From Archegozetes longisetosus (Eukaryota; Arthropoda; Arachnida; Sarcoptiformes; Trhypochthoniidae): a stretch of 64,000 nt of DNA. The stretch is taken from NCBI GenBank assembly GCA_018873245.2, contig JAEMBT020000003.1:10753843-10817842 (forward strand), given 5' to 3'. This document shows, piece after piece, positions 1 to 10,542 of this stretch. The notes beneath the pieces are model-generated. The model worked only from the letters and a program-made list of their open reading frames with translations. It made no database searches and was not told the origin of the DNA. Position 1 is the first letter of the stretch. Every line of letters starts with the position of its first letter. Both the position numbers and the translations under genes were made by a program.

Positions 1-2900
1 GGATTTGGAGGCTATGGTATTGTAGGAATAGTTCCTCATTTCCCTTTAGGTTATAATTACTTTTCTTAAGAAACTTTAAATTACTTTCTCTGTCAAAATT
101 ATGAATAGTCCAATATTTAACTTGAACTAAATTACTTCTGCTCCAACTTTATAATTGTATGTGGTTTGCAATAAAATATAATCAACATTTATCTCCTAAG
201 ACTATGATTGTATTCAATTTTAAGTTTAAAAATAGAATAAAAATAAAATACTTCCAATTGTTGAGTGCAATTCTTAATAAAACTTTTATATACGTCGAGT
301 TTTAAACTTTTTAAATAAGTTTTTTATAAGCTTCAATCGAATCGCAAACAGTGATTATGATTTACTTCTTATGAATATGCTTTTTGAAGAAGAGCCTTAG
401 GATTAAGATTAAAATAAAATAGGTATAAATTAAGACATATGTACATATAAGTTTTGATTTCATGTAATTATTCAACTCTTAACAAATGGCAAAATGATAT
501 AAAGAGAAGTAGTTCATAAGTCTTATCGCAAAAAGTATTCAGATCTTAACTACAACATTAATATATGAATAATAACATACGCACAATTTGCATCCTTTGC
601 AAATGATTATTAGTGCCAACTCTTATTCATAGCAATCTGTACTGAAGTAAAACTAAGTTTGATAGGGATATCAAAAGCAGGATTAGTTCTAGCTTTTAGT
701 AATTGAAGTTGCCTCTCAATTTAAAAGTTAGCCTTCAACACTTTTTATACGCAAAATATCAAACCTAAGGCTCTCCTTCAAGAAACATATTCATATGCAT
801 TAACAATAGCACTAAAACCATTTCACTCATACTCCAATAAATTGCTATTAATTAATGCGAAAATTATTAACTCATAGGAGAATGCAAAAAATAAATTGCG
901 TTTCACTTCAGAGTTAAACTCGGTTATTTGTTTAGAAAATTTAGTTATTTAAAAGGAAAATTTGAAAAAATTTGAATATTCATTTTTGACTATAGACTTG
1001 TTTGCAACCGGCATTAAAGTTGTCATAAGGTTGCCAAACTTATGGCTTCATTTAGAACTATATTTTCCATTGTATGAAAAAAATCTAGAAGGGAGTTGGG
1101 AGAGTAATCACTTCTTGAAAATTGACTCACTGGTAAAGTTGTAAAATATCGATTTCCAAAAGTTAGTTAGCCCCCGGATCTCTTCGCGAATTCATTGAAA
1201 TGTTTTATAATAGATATTTAATTGCCTAAAGATGCTTTCCCAAAAGTGCGACTTCTGTTCTCAAAGAGAAATTGTAATTTTATTTAAGTTTTATAATTAA
1301 GTTAAGAGGGTGACTGAATCTTCTGACTGCAGATAGTTTGAACTCCTTATTCTGTGACGGAAGTTCAACTTATTTTCTCTTTTAAGATTTTTGAAGTTTA
1401 AAGGTTTATTAAGCAACCTGATAAGTAATCCCCGATGTAGTGAATCCTCGATATAGAAAAAGTATTTATTCGGTGCCAATAATACTATTGAGCTAATAAT
1501 CTTAATTACCTCTTTATATTGGAACCTCGCTATAGTGAATGTGAATTGTCAGTTCGAAACTCTACTTTCTTCCTTACTTTTAAGTTGTTGTTGTTTACAC
1601 TCTATATTGTGTAAAAAGTTTCTCTTTTTAAAGAATAATCAAAACAAATGAAAATTGTATTGAGAAGATTAACAGGTCATTTTTAAAATAATGATTTTCT
1701 AAAGCTTTAAAAATCATTAGGCATTATATTTATGAACATAGTTCTTAGAAAGCTTATCAAACACGTCCTCAATGGAAATAGAGAACTTATTTTCAGTACA
1801 ATAAGATAATGCGATGATAAAAGAAAGCGGCAATTTTTAAATATCTTTCATTTACATAAAAGTCTTCATTGAAAGCTATGCAAAATTAAATTAATCGACT
1901 GAATCGCTAAACAATTATTTGTTGGATTAAACAAGTTTTAATAGGGCAAGAAAATAAGGTTTTGGAGAGTTCACTTTCGGACAATTGGCTTTCGGAGACT
2001 GATCCGCGAGCCTTTTGATAATGAATTCATATGAATGATCGAAGAACTCAATATTTCATGTTAATTGAGGAAACTATTGATCATTAGCAGACCAATGGTT
2101 TGCACTGGTTAGGATAGTCATACAATCCTTACAGTGTTTTGCCACATTTAGTCTCAAATCTATTGTCGACATTATCAAAGTATATATCAGAAGTAAGCTT
2201 ATTTATATCGAGATAACTTAAATTAAAAAATCTTGTTTTACCAAACATCGACATAACTGGTTCTAAATTAATTGTTTCAAGTCAAATAATTTAGGACAAC
2301 TCCCTATGCAGAAACAAAATTTATCTTAGATATTAAAATTTGGTTTTTTGAGTAACAGTCGTAATTAACTTTGAATATAATATCTGAACTCTTTAACAAT
2401 GACTTCAATTCCCATTGGAATGAGAATGAAATGAATACTAGAAAACACTACTGTTGCTTCGGATCCTTAATTCAGTTTTTGGTTTAAAAATAGTTTGAAA
2501 TTCAGTTCCGATTATATTTTTAGCTTTAATTTTGATATTTTATCAATTCTCATTTTTTGTTGACTTAAATGTTGCTCTAAATAAAGTTCTGAAAATTGTA
2601 TTCATCTGTAGGCTGACAATACAGACAAGTGAAAGTGATAACAAACTTAAGTTCAACTCAAAACTAGATCTCAAAGGGTTGAGAAACCAAAGATCAAGGC
2701 TATGAAAAAGTGTATAAAACAGGTAAAACTACCAAAATACGAATATGTATCAGTATTTTTGTATTAAGTCTTGGCTCAAGCATTTTCTTCTAAAATGTAA
2801 AACTTAGTATTTTGAGCATTACTTTAATCAAAGTTGCAAAACATAGATTTTATATTATTTTCCTATCAGCCTTGATTTTAATATAAACTGTACTATAGTT
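1..2900. other. AT-rich intergenic sequence, no gene seen
   Basis: I see no ORF with protein-like composition, no RNA gene and no clear transposon end here. The short ORFs at 962-1144 (+) and 1297-1479 (-) have random-looking translations rich in Leu, Phe, Lys and Asn. At about 1427-1545 there are phrases such as CCTCGATATAG and CCTCGCTATAGTGAA that recall the ends of pogo/Tigger-type elements, but no paired terminal repeat was found. Confidence 0.5.
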
Positions 2901-3415
2901 AGTAATAGTTTTGTTAACTTTAATTATAACCATGTATTGTACAAAACAAAGATCCCGATTCTTCGGATCGCGATGTGCTGGCATTAGATGCAGAAGTTTT
3001 TCATTTAATGGATTTAAAAGAGGATTTGATAAAAGATTCAGAGGTATTGGTATTGGGCGATTACTATCCCATATGAATTATGATTATTTTGCCCAACAAA
3101 TTTTAGATTACTTTCCCCTATTAAAACTGTAAATGGTTAAATATATACTTTAAATTAAGCTTTTCTCAGATTTTGTGATTATATATGCCTTGTAATAAAC
3201 AGTTTATATTTTTATCGCAAATTTTATTTATGCAAGACTAGGTTACATTTGAGTTTGGGAATGATCAAACTAATAATAACGGATTATTGAATAGTAATTT
3301 TGACATAGCTTCAATATGATTGGTGTTTTAAATATTCTAAACGATGGCGTCATCTGTATGAGCTGATGAGCACAAGCCTCTTCAAATTAGACTTAAAACT
3401 GTAGTAGTTACAGAT

Positions 3416-3992
3416 TAGTGATTGAAATGTTTTGAATTTTCAATTCCGATTCCATTCCCAATTACATTGACTCCTATCCCAATTCCGTTCCAATTCCATT
3501 GAGTTTTTAAATTTCAATTCCAATTCCATTCCAATTCCTTGGAATGGAATTGGATTCCATTGGATTCCAATAAAGTTTGACGCAAAAAATAGTTTTGTTT
3601 ATATAGTATTGAATTACAATACAAGGTATCGACACGTGAGTCATTATAGACTTCTGTGCCATTAATTGAGTTTCATTTCTGCTTTTGTCCACGATCTTTG
3701 TTTTATAAGAAATAATTGAGAGGGTTATTAAGTAAGATAGATCCTGACTCAAGTGGAAGTTTTTCTGTATTCTACAGTCTATATACAAAGCCTGCTTATT
3801 TGGTCTTTTCATTAAAAATTATATTGATTGAAACTTAATTTTGTCTCAATTTCTATCAATTCCAATTTCATTGGCATTAATTCCAATTCCAATAAGTTTT
3901 AAAATTTTAATTCCAATTCCATTCCAATTCCTTGGAATGGAATTGGAATTCCAATGGAATCCAAGGTATTGGAATTAACTTTTCAATCACTA
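3416..3992. mobile_element. non-autonomous hAT-type element with ATTCC-like pentamers
   Basis: The element starts TAGTGATTGAAA and ends TTTCAATCACTA, a short terminal inverted repeat of the type seen in hAT elements. It is flanked by a perfect 8-bp direct duplication, TTACAGAT, at 3408-3415 and 3993-4000; 8 bp is the hAT target-site length. Both subterminal regions (about 3436-3575 and 3850-3975) are made of degenerate AATTCC/GGAATT pentamers that can fold back on each other. The middle codes for nothing; the minus ORF 3507-3812 is translated repeat. Superfamily assignment rests only on TSD length and end sequence. Confidence 0.75.
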
Positions 3993-4000
3993 TTACAGAT

Positions 4001-5239
4001 TAACTAGAAATTAAATTGAGATTGCATAACTACTCAATACAATTATATGTTTTTCGTATGCTGTCTATATAGACTAGTTGTTCTCGAATCGATATGGTCT
4101 AAAATGAGCTTGAATTCCTAAATTTCGTGCTTTTTTACTAAAATTTTTTGGTGGTGCCACTTTTTCTAGATAGATTTTCATTGATTTTCAACCAAAGGGC
4201 AATCAGCGATTATGATTTACTTTAAATGTCGTAAGAATAGTACCAAGATGAATATTACTCAGGGCTTAATTCATGCTTTGATAGATCGATATTAATTTAA
4301 AATTAATACAGAAAGTTATTTATAAGAAAATGTAAAATATTACATTTAAATTCAAGTGTTAAGTACGACTGTTTTAGAAGAAATTTTTGAAAAAGTTTGA
4401 ACAACAAAAAGGTTTTATTGAAAGATAGTCTAAGTCATGAATTTTTAAGAATGAGTCTTCCCTTAAGTTGCAGATAGCAATGAAATACAAGCGAAATTAT
4501 TGGGAGAAATTAAGCCAAATGGAGATCTACAGGGTGGACATTTTAAAACCGGACCCAATCGTTCAATATTAGAAAGACATAATTTGATCTATTATTAAAC
4601 ATGGGTAAATCCGGGCTAATGGGTCTAAAGGGGTCTAGATCCATTAGCCCGGATTCGCCCCAATATTTCATTAAGGAGATAACTGAGTTATTAATGGACT
4701 ATTTTTGCTTCAGGTTCAGACACAAAAATTTAAAAGGTTTTAAACATGATAGTGGAAAAATAAGCTAAGTTTCAACTTTTTAAGCTAAGGATCTGTGATT
4801 TATTTTTTTGAAAATGATTTGAATACTCGTAAATTGATAGTCTATGTCAGTGGTTCCTAAACTTTTGCTCGTAGAACACCTTCACGTCTAAAGAATCTTC
4901 GCTCCCACTAAGAGAACCTTTTCAGTTAATCATTTTTATTCAATTTAAACATACAGTTGTTTATTACTACAAAGCATTTCCATACAAATAAGTTCAAGGA
5001 AGGGGTAAAAGTTGGTTGATAGAAATTTCAACTAACTTTGGATAAATTTCACCACAAAGTCAAATTGTCTTGAAGTATAATTAATAAAAAGATAAAATCT
5101 CTACCAGTCTAAAGCTAAACTTTAGAAACAAGTAATTAAGGTCTCGATAAGGATTAATAAACTTTTGATCATCAAGTTGATTGCTAGACATAAGTACAAC
5201 ATAAATAATTAAAATCATATATTTAGTAAATGCAAAGTC
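4001..5239. other. AT-rich spacer with one strong hairpin
   Basis: No coding sequence is visible. The one notable structure is the inverted repeat at 4608-4655. The rest is A/T-rich with no recognisable repeats. Confidence 0.5.
4608..4655. repeat. perfect 15-bp stem hairpin
   Basis: AATCCGGGCTAATGG at 4608-4622 is the exact reverse complement of 4641-4655, with an 18-nt loop. Pairing continues imperfectly outward on both sides. The stem is far richer in G+C than its surroundings. Function unknown; it may be the core of a short foldback element. Confidence 0.7.
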
Positions 5240-5468
5240 TATTCTCATTAGTATCTGATGAAAGTGAATTATAACAAAAATTGTATTTTATTGAATGAAA
5301 TTTTATCTAATTTTGATTTATTTCAAATGGTTAAGAGTAAAACATGTCCACAGAGTCATTTAATAAATTGCAGAGTCACTATTAGGTTTATTTATCACTA
5401 ATAAGAGTATTGTCTCATTAATTGAAATTAGAGATAATATTAATATATCTGTATCTTGTGATCATCAT

Positions 5469-6246
5469 TTGTTGTATGTTAATATTATTCTTGACACTTA
5501 TCTAAAGCCTCTTATTTCTGAGAGACGCTTTTTAGACACTGATGAGGATTCAATAAGTAAGTTTAATGATGAAATTGGGTTAATTGATTGGGATTGTATA
5601 ATTGACTCAAATATTCCAATTGATGATGCTTATGAAAGGGTAATCTCTACTATTAAAACTAAAGTTATAGGTTTTTCCTATTAAATGAGTTAACATTAAG
5701 AAAAGGGTTCCAAAAGATATACACAAATTAATATGTAAGAAGAGAAAGTTATTCAAGAAATATACAAATAATTTTGATATATCCTTTTATGTCAAGTATA
5801 AGAATCTATATACACAAACTGGAAGTAAATTAAGTATTGAAAAGGAGAAGTATGTTAACAAGTCAAACAATTTAAATGATTTTTATAAATATATTCGTCA
5901 AATGAAAAATACTTCAAAAGTTAATACATTCCTGAGTGATCGTAATGAAATTTTTCTTGAAGATGGTGAAATTTGTGAAGAATTTTCAAAATTATTTTTA
6001 TTGAAATACAACCCTAAAGGTGATTTACATTATGTTGATTATGGAGTAGTTTATGAGTATATATTAGAAGAACCTAAATTTACTATTACCGATATACTTA
6101 GAGAAATACTAAAATTGAATATAAACAAAGCTGATGGTCCTTTAGATATTTTTAAAAAAATAATCAAGGGATGTGCACCGTTATTTGCAAAAGTGATATT
6201 TAAAATTTTTAATCAAATTGTTACATGCGGTAAAATTCCCAATTAA
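5469..6246 (+). pseudogene. LINE ORF2 fragment: endonuclease end to RT start
   Basis: Two open stretches (5469-5684 and 5902-6246) with a frame break between them belong to the linker between endonuclease and reverse transcriptase. The second stretch has the conserved pattern in which helical text precedes the first RT block (LNINKADGPLDIFKK at about residues 70-84), equivalent to the usual KS.GPDGI motif. The stop at 6244-6246 and a frame change there break the gene. It continues at 6254 in another frame. Confidence 0.75.
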
Positions 6247-6253
6247 ATGAAAG

Positions 6254-7110
6254 TTGCTTCTGTTACACCTGTTCTTGAAGCTAATAAACCCCAAAATAAA
6301 CTTGCTTCTTATAGGGGGGGGGGGGGTATCAGTACAAAATAAGTTCTTAGTCATATTTGAATCCTTATTACTAAGTAATCTAAGAGATCATGTAAATCGT
6401 AATAAACTAATTCCTAATACACAATATGGCTTTAGATTAGGTTTTAGTCCCGGAGTCACAGATTTTTGATCTGATTACTGAAATTACAGAATCATATAGC
6501 GATCGAAAAGTTAATTGTGTTGATATAATATTTTTAGATTTTTCGGATGCTTTTGACTCTGTGGATCACAATGTTCTTTTAAATAAGTTATATAATTTTA
6601 ATATTAGAGGTAATTTTCTGAAATTGTTAGAAAGTTTATTTGATGATAGAAAAAAATTTGTTAAATTTAATAATACAGTAGTAAATCGCATACTGAAAAT
6701 GTTACTAGTGGAGTACCGCAAGGAGGAAAGCATCGGCTTTATTTTATAAGTTATATGTATCTGATATGCAAAGAGTTGTGAATTACTCTACACTATACCA
6801 GTTTGCCGATGACTCCGTGTTGTTAAAAGTGATTTATGATCATGATGATGCACAAATGCTGCAACTTGATTTGAATAGCCTCTTTGAGTGGTCAAAGTTA
6901 AATTTCTTAAAATTAAATCCTTCTAAATCGGTTCGTATGTCCATATCATTAAAGAAAGCCCAAACCCCCCATACATATAGCATCAATGATTTCCCTATAG
7001 TTACACAAAATAGTCATAAGCATTTGGGCATTATCATTGATGATAGTTATCATTTAATCTTTATATTAACAATATGTTTAATAAATGTATGCAAAAATGG
7101 CTTATGTTGA
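6254..7110 (+). pseudogene. LINE reverse transcriptase core, frameshifted
   Basis: RT blocks are recognisable in order. A region matching the usual LIPNTQYGFR motif lies at about 6407-6440. The block with the first catalytic Asp (FLDFSDAFDSVDHN) spans about 6535-6575. The catalytic FADD box is at 6802-6813, a variant of YADD. A run of 13 G at 6314-6326 falls where the conserved YRPIS motif should be and shifts the frame. Further shifts lie near 6470 and 6700-6766. Together these place it in the CR1/Jockey group of APE LINEs; clade assignment needs a tree. Confidence 0.8.
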
Positions 7111-7616
7111 GGAGAATATGTGATACTGTTAGTGGTAATATGTTATTAACATTATATGAAACTTATATTTTACCAATAATTGAATATTGTAACGCTGCAG
7201 TATCGTTAACGATTATTCGGAATCAAAAACTAGAGTTAATACAGAGAAAAATTTCTAAATATATTTGCCATAAATTAAATCATCATGATCTTAGTTATTA
7301 TGAAAGGTTAAAAGTGCTAAAGCTTGGCTCATTAGAGATAAGAAAAAAGATAAAAATTTTAAGTACTACTTACCGATTCAAATGTAACAAATTCTCTGTA
7401 TATGATCATTTAAGAAACTATTATAATTTTTACAATCCAAGAAATGGTTTATTAATCGAAAAGCCTTATTTACGTATAAACTTTTGTAATAGAAATTTTA
7501 TTTATAGTTCTATAGATTTATTTAACTCTTTACCAAAGGATGTTTGGAATGAGAAAAAATATAGCGTTTTTACCAGTAAATGTAAAGATCATATATATGC
7601 GCATTTAATGTCTTAA
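7074..7616 (+). pseudogene. LINE ORF2 C-terminal region
   Basis: This is the longest intact piece, 180 codons, ending at the natural stop. It has the thumb and C-terminal features common to CR1/Jockey ORF2 proteins: an ETYILPIIEYC-like motif early on, and a final IYSSIDLFNSLPKDVW-like block before a basic C-terminus. It overlaps the preceding frame by 37 bases, so a frameshift joined them originally. The stop codon lies inside the 9-bp target duplication made by the Merlin insertion. Confidence 0.8.
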
Positions 7617-7967
7617 TTAGGGTGAATCTTAGCAATCCCTGCTCGGGGTGTTCCTATTGACCTATATAAACGAGACATATGTCGTTGGAAAGATCTCGTC
7701 AAGCTGAGTTCAACGATACCATACATGATGACCTTTGACCTCAGTTCACCGACAGGTGACCTTTAATCTCTGACTTATCACAATATTTGACCCCTACAAC
7801 ATACATATCGTTGGAAAGGTCTCGGCATACAGAGCTCAACGATGCCAGACATGGTAACCTGTGACCTCGAGTTTACCGACGGGTGTTCTCTGTTCCACTG
7901 AGCACTGCCTGTGGCCTCCCTTTGCCCTTAGAACGGGGCGAGAAGTTCAATATACCTTGTTTTTCAG

Positions 7968-8200
7968 TTAACCAGAATTCGAATCTGATAAGATGACCTC
8001 TTGAACTTTTGTGCAAGCAGAATACCAATCTGAAATTGTATTTTTTTCAGCATGACGCACAATTGGCGCTTGTCGATTAGTAAGCTCAGCTACAAATGCT
8101 AATGCAATGCGCAATGTTTCTCTTATTGAAAGTTTAGAACTTTCAAGTATGTTCATGAAGTAGGAGTGAGATTGGACAGCTATATATCTAATGCAATTTT
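7968..8200 (-). pseudogene. Merlin/ISXO2-like transposase fragment
   Basis: Open reading from about 8200 to the stop at 7968-7970 without an obvious start; a track-style start falls at 8156. It contains a run like ESSKLSIRETLRIAL followed by NTISDWYSACTKVQ. In IS1016/Merlin transposases the corresponding text is a SKLSL..-type motif and a helix-turn-helix ending ..DWY.fCRe. The zinc ribbon upstream and the catalytic DDE half downstream are missing, so this is a relic. The family call is from motif memory, supported by the 9-bp TSD and GG-starting ends. Confidence 0.65.
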
Positions 8201-8459
8201 TCTCTGAGCTTTAATAACAATGCATTCAGTATCAGAGTACTGAAGTACCATTAGCGATGAAAAGACTAAAAAGTAAATTGAAAACCGCATTACTTACGCT
8301 GTGGAAAGTAGATAACGAAAATTATGAGTGTCTATACCTTGTCAGAAGGGTAAATTACACAAACATCATTTGATCTTATAGGGAGATGATATAATTTGAA
8401 AATCGAAACTATTATATTGAATAGGTCTCAAGATCACATGAGTGTTATTGTATTCAGTT

Positions 8460-8880
8460 TGTCGAGACCGTTCCAACGATATATATGTTGTAGGAGTTAA
8501 GTATTTTGGTCAGAGGTCAGAAGTCAGAGGTCACCCGTCGGTAAACTCGAGGTCACAGGTTACCATGTCTGGCATCGTTGAGCTCTGTATGTCGAGACCT
8601 TACCAACGATATGTATGTTGTAGGGGTTAAATATCGTGATAAGTCAGAGATTAAAGGTCACCCGTCGGCGAAGCCGAGGTCACAGGTCATCATATGTGGT
8701 ATCGTTGGCCTCAGCTTGACGAGACCTTTCCAACAATATATGTGTTATGGGGGTAAAAATTTGTGGTCATAGGTCAGAGGTCAAAGGTCATCATGTATTG
8801 TGTCGTTGAACTCAGCTTGACGAGACCTTTCCAGCGACATATGACTCGTTTATATAGGTCAATGTGAACACCCCGAGCAG
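8460..8880. repeat. tandem ~129-bp subrepeats in Merlin right arm
   Basis: Units start with GTCGAGACC or GACGAGACC at about 8460, 8589, 8718 and 8818. The first two are about 129 bp; the third lacks about 29 bp; the last is partial. Each contains several AGGTCA or GGTCA hexamers. The left arm (7620-7887) has the same units inverted but one fewer. Confidence 0.8.
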
Positions 8881-9058
8881 GGATTGTTAAGATTCACCCT
8901 CCTAATTATACATCATGTAATAATAATTTTGTATATGTTAGTTGATTAATCTTGTAATTGAATGTGTAATTATTGCATTTAATAGATTTTATATTAGGCA
9001 TACATAATATTGTATTGCTTTTTGCTTTTGCACAAATAGTCTAATCTAATCCAATCTA

Positions 9059-10289
9059 AATATGATTTTAACCTATCAAATAACATTTGAAGTGAATAAA
9101 ATGTGTCAATAATGTAGATTAGTTTGGAAAGATTTTCAAAATTATTCTATCAAACAATTAATGTAAAAACATTTAACTGCATTGTTAAAATTTTACCAAA
9201 AATGTTTGAGTTGAAAGTTAGGCTAAAACAGGTGGGACAATGTTGGAGTGTTTGCTAGTAATTTTATATACAAGAATTTCAGAAACATTTACTTTTGCAT
9301 ACACATAATTCTAAGAACAAATCAGAATGCTACAAACATACCACTTCTTCACTATGATTGTCATTCCTTGTTGTCCCAAAGTAGGATGACTTTAGAAACA
9401 AGCATGTTAATAATTTTTAGAACTTCGAGAAACATTTCTTACATATGTAAAAACGTTTGAAGTTATTGAACTTCAATTTGCGTTTATTTTGAGAAATCAA
9501 GTTGTTTCTCAGTATTAATCCTTTTGTTTGTTTAAAGTAACTCATACACTACTTAATCTCTAAGACCAAAAACATTGCACACACATTGTCATTTTGTCCT
9601 TCGATTTATTTTACAAGTTTTAGAAATATTTTCAGTATTAAGATTTTGGATTGAGGAGAGTGTACACAAAAGCTATCATTTAAGTAAAAATAAAGACTTT
9701 TGATACAAAAAATCTTACACATATAGTCTCGAATCAACAGTTAAGTGATAAACACATCTTATAACAATTAAGGTGACAAATCTTATATTACTTCATAATG
9801 TAATACTTGAAATCATTAAAATATTCAAAAATAGAGTATTAAATTGAAATCAATTGAAAAATATTTTCTAATTAAGCACTGGTTTAGCTAGCGGTACACC
9901 ATTGCACGACATCTGATTAATTGGTACACAAGTCTGATGTAAAGTGAAGCAGAGGTCAAAATATACTGTAATGCAAAATATGAATTATTCATTAAAATCA
10001 TTTCTTGACCAATTGATAAATGAGTTTAATACCTAATAGAAGTTATAATAATTTAATCACAATTCATCTGAACAGTAAGTATCAAGTGTAGGACCAGGAA
10101 GTGGTTTAAAGTTATTAACTTTATTGAATTATACTCAGAATAAGTGTTTGTTAAACTGCTTGTTTTAGTAGTGCTCTATTAAATATAATATAATATAAAA
10201 CTTAAATTCAAATTATTGAGGATTAACTCTATTCGAAATGATACAGAAATAGTAAAATTTCAATAAATAGGATATAATACGAGAATTGT
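9059..10289. other. AT-rich spacer between LINE and receptor gene
   Basis: No gene-like ORF; the plus ORF 9248-9460 has no recognisable composition. This stretch includes the presumed 3' flank of the minus-strand receptor gene, whose stop codon is at 10290-10292. Confidence 0.5.
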
Positions 10290-10542
10290 TTAACACTTGT
10301 GAGACAAAAGTGCGTATTCTGTCCAGTGATATGTCAATAATTCCATTAGGAAAACGAATATATTAAATGTATGGCAAATGAGAATTCCAATGAAAACTCC
10401 TTTCATTTGCTTCAAAGTGATAGCTCCGAATACATAGACTTCTGTGTCAACTTCAGTGTTAATATCAAGTCCGTATTCATCAAATCTAAGGGATTTGCGA
10501 ACCTCATATTCATAAATGCCCATATCAATCACACGAGCCATA
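10290..10542 (-). CDS. IR gene, last exon with final membrane helix
   Basis: Acceptor AG at 10543-10544. The first base completes a Leu codon, then Met-Ala-Arg follows; the 83-codon tail stops at 10290-10292. The intron before it is only 51 nt. The final part has the IR pattern of a short amphipathic lead-in, the last transmembrane helix, and a few cytoplasmic residues. Confidence 0.75.

Larger units (their letters stand above)
7620..8899. mobile_element. Merlin-type (IS1016-like) DNA transposon, degenerate
   Basis: The ends are GGGTGAATCTTA at 7620 and the inverse, AAGATTCACCC, ending at 8899. The flanking duplication is 9 bp with one mismatch, TCTTAATTA (7611-7619) and TCCTAATTA (8900-8908), which fits Merlin (8-9 bp). 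Long unequal inverted arms (about 268 and 378 bp) are made of partly repeated units of about 129 bp. The interior carries a minus-strand fragment resembling the ISXO2/IS1016 transposase N-terminal half. The element sits inside the LINE, exactly at its stop codon. Confidence 0.75.
5240..9058 (+). mobile_element. degenerate non-LTR retrotransposon (CR1/Jockey-like), interrupted
   Basis: The remains run in the order expected for a LINE second ORF. About 5260-5480 reads as the end of an APE-type endonuclease in broken frames. Reverse transcriptase follows to about 7100, then a C-terminal region to the stop at 7614-7616. The 3' part resumes after a Merlin insertion, at 8909, and ends near 9058 in a short repeat (TCTAATCTAATCCAATCTAAA), as CR1-like elements do. 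No first ORF or full endonuclease is seen, so the copy is 5'-truncated. Several frameshifts make it non-functional. The exact 5' edge is uncertain. Confidence 0.8.

Noticed and set aside
1427-1545. pogo/Tigger-like CCTCGATATAG phrases
   Set aside because: No inverted partner or TA-delimited edges found; similarity is only a few words long.
2911-3132. 73-codon plus ORF rich in Arg/Phe/Gly
   Set aside because: Another frame of the same bases gives more natural acidic text (from about 2950), but neither has a start, a splice context or a family I know; kept as chance.
3507-3812. 101-codon minus ORF
   Set aside because: Its last part is translated AATTCC repeat inside the hAT-type element and the rest has no protein-like pattern.
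8442-8772. two plus ORFs with repeated SVCRD/YVVGVKY text
   Set aside because: They are translations of the 129-bp subrepeats in the Merlin arm.
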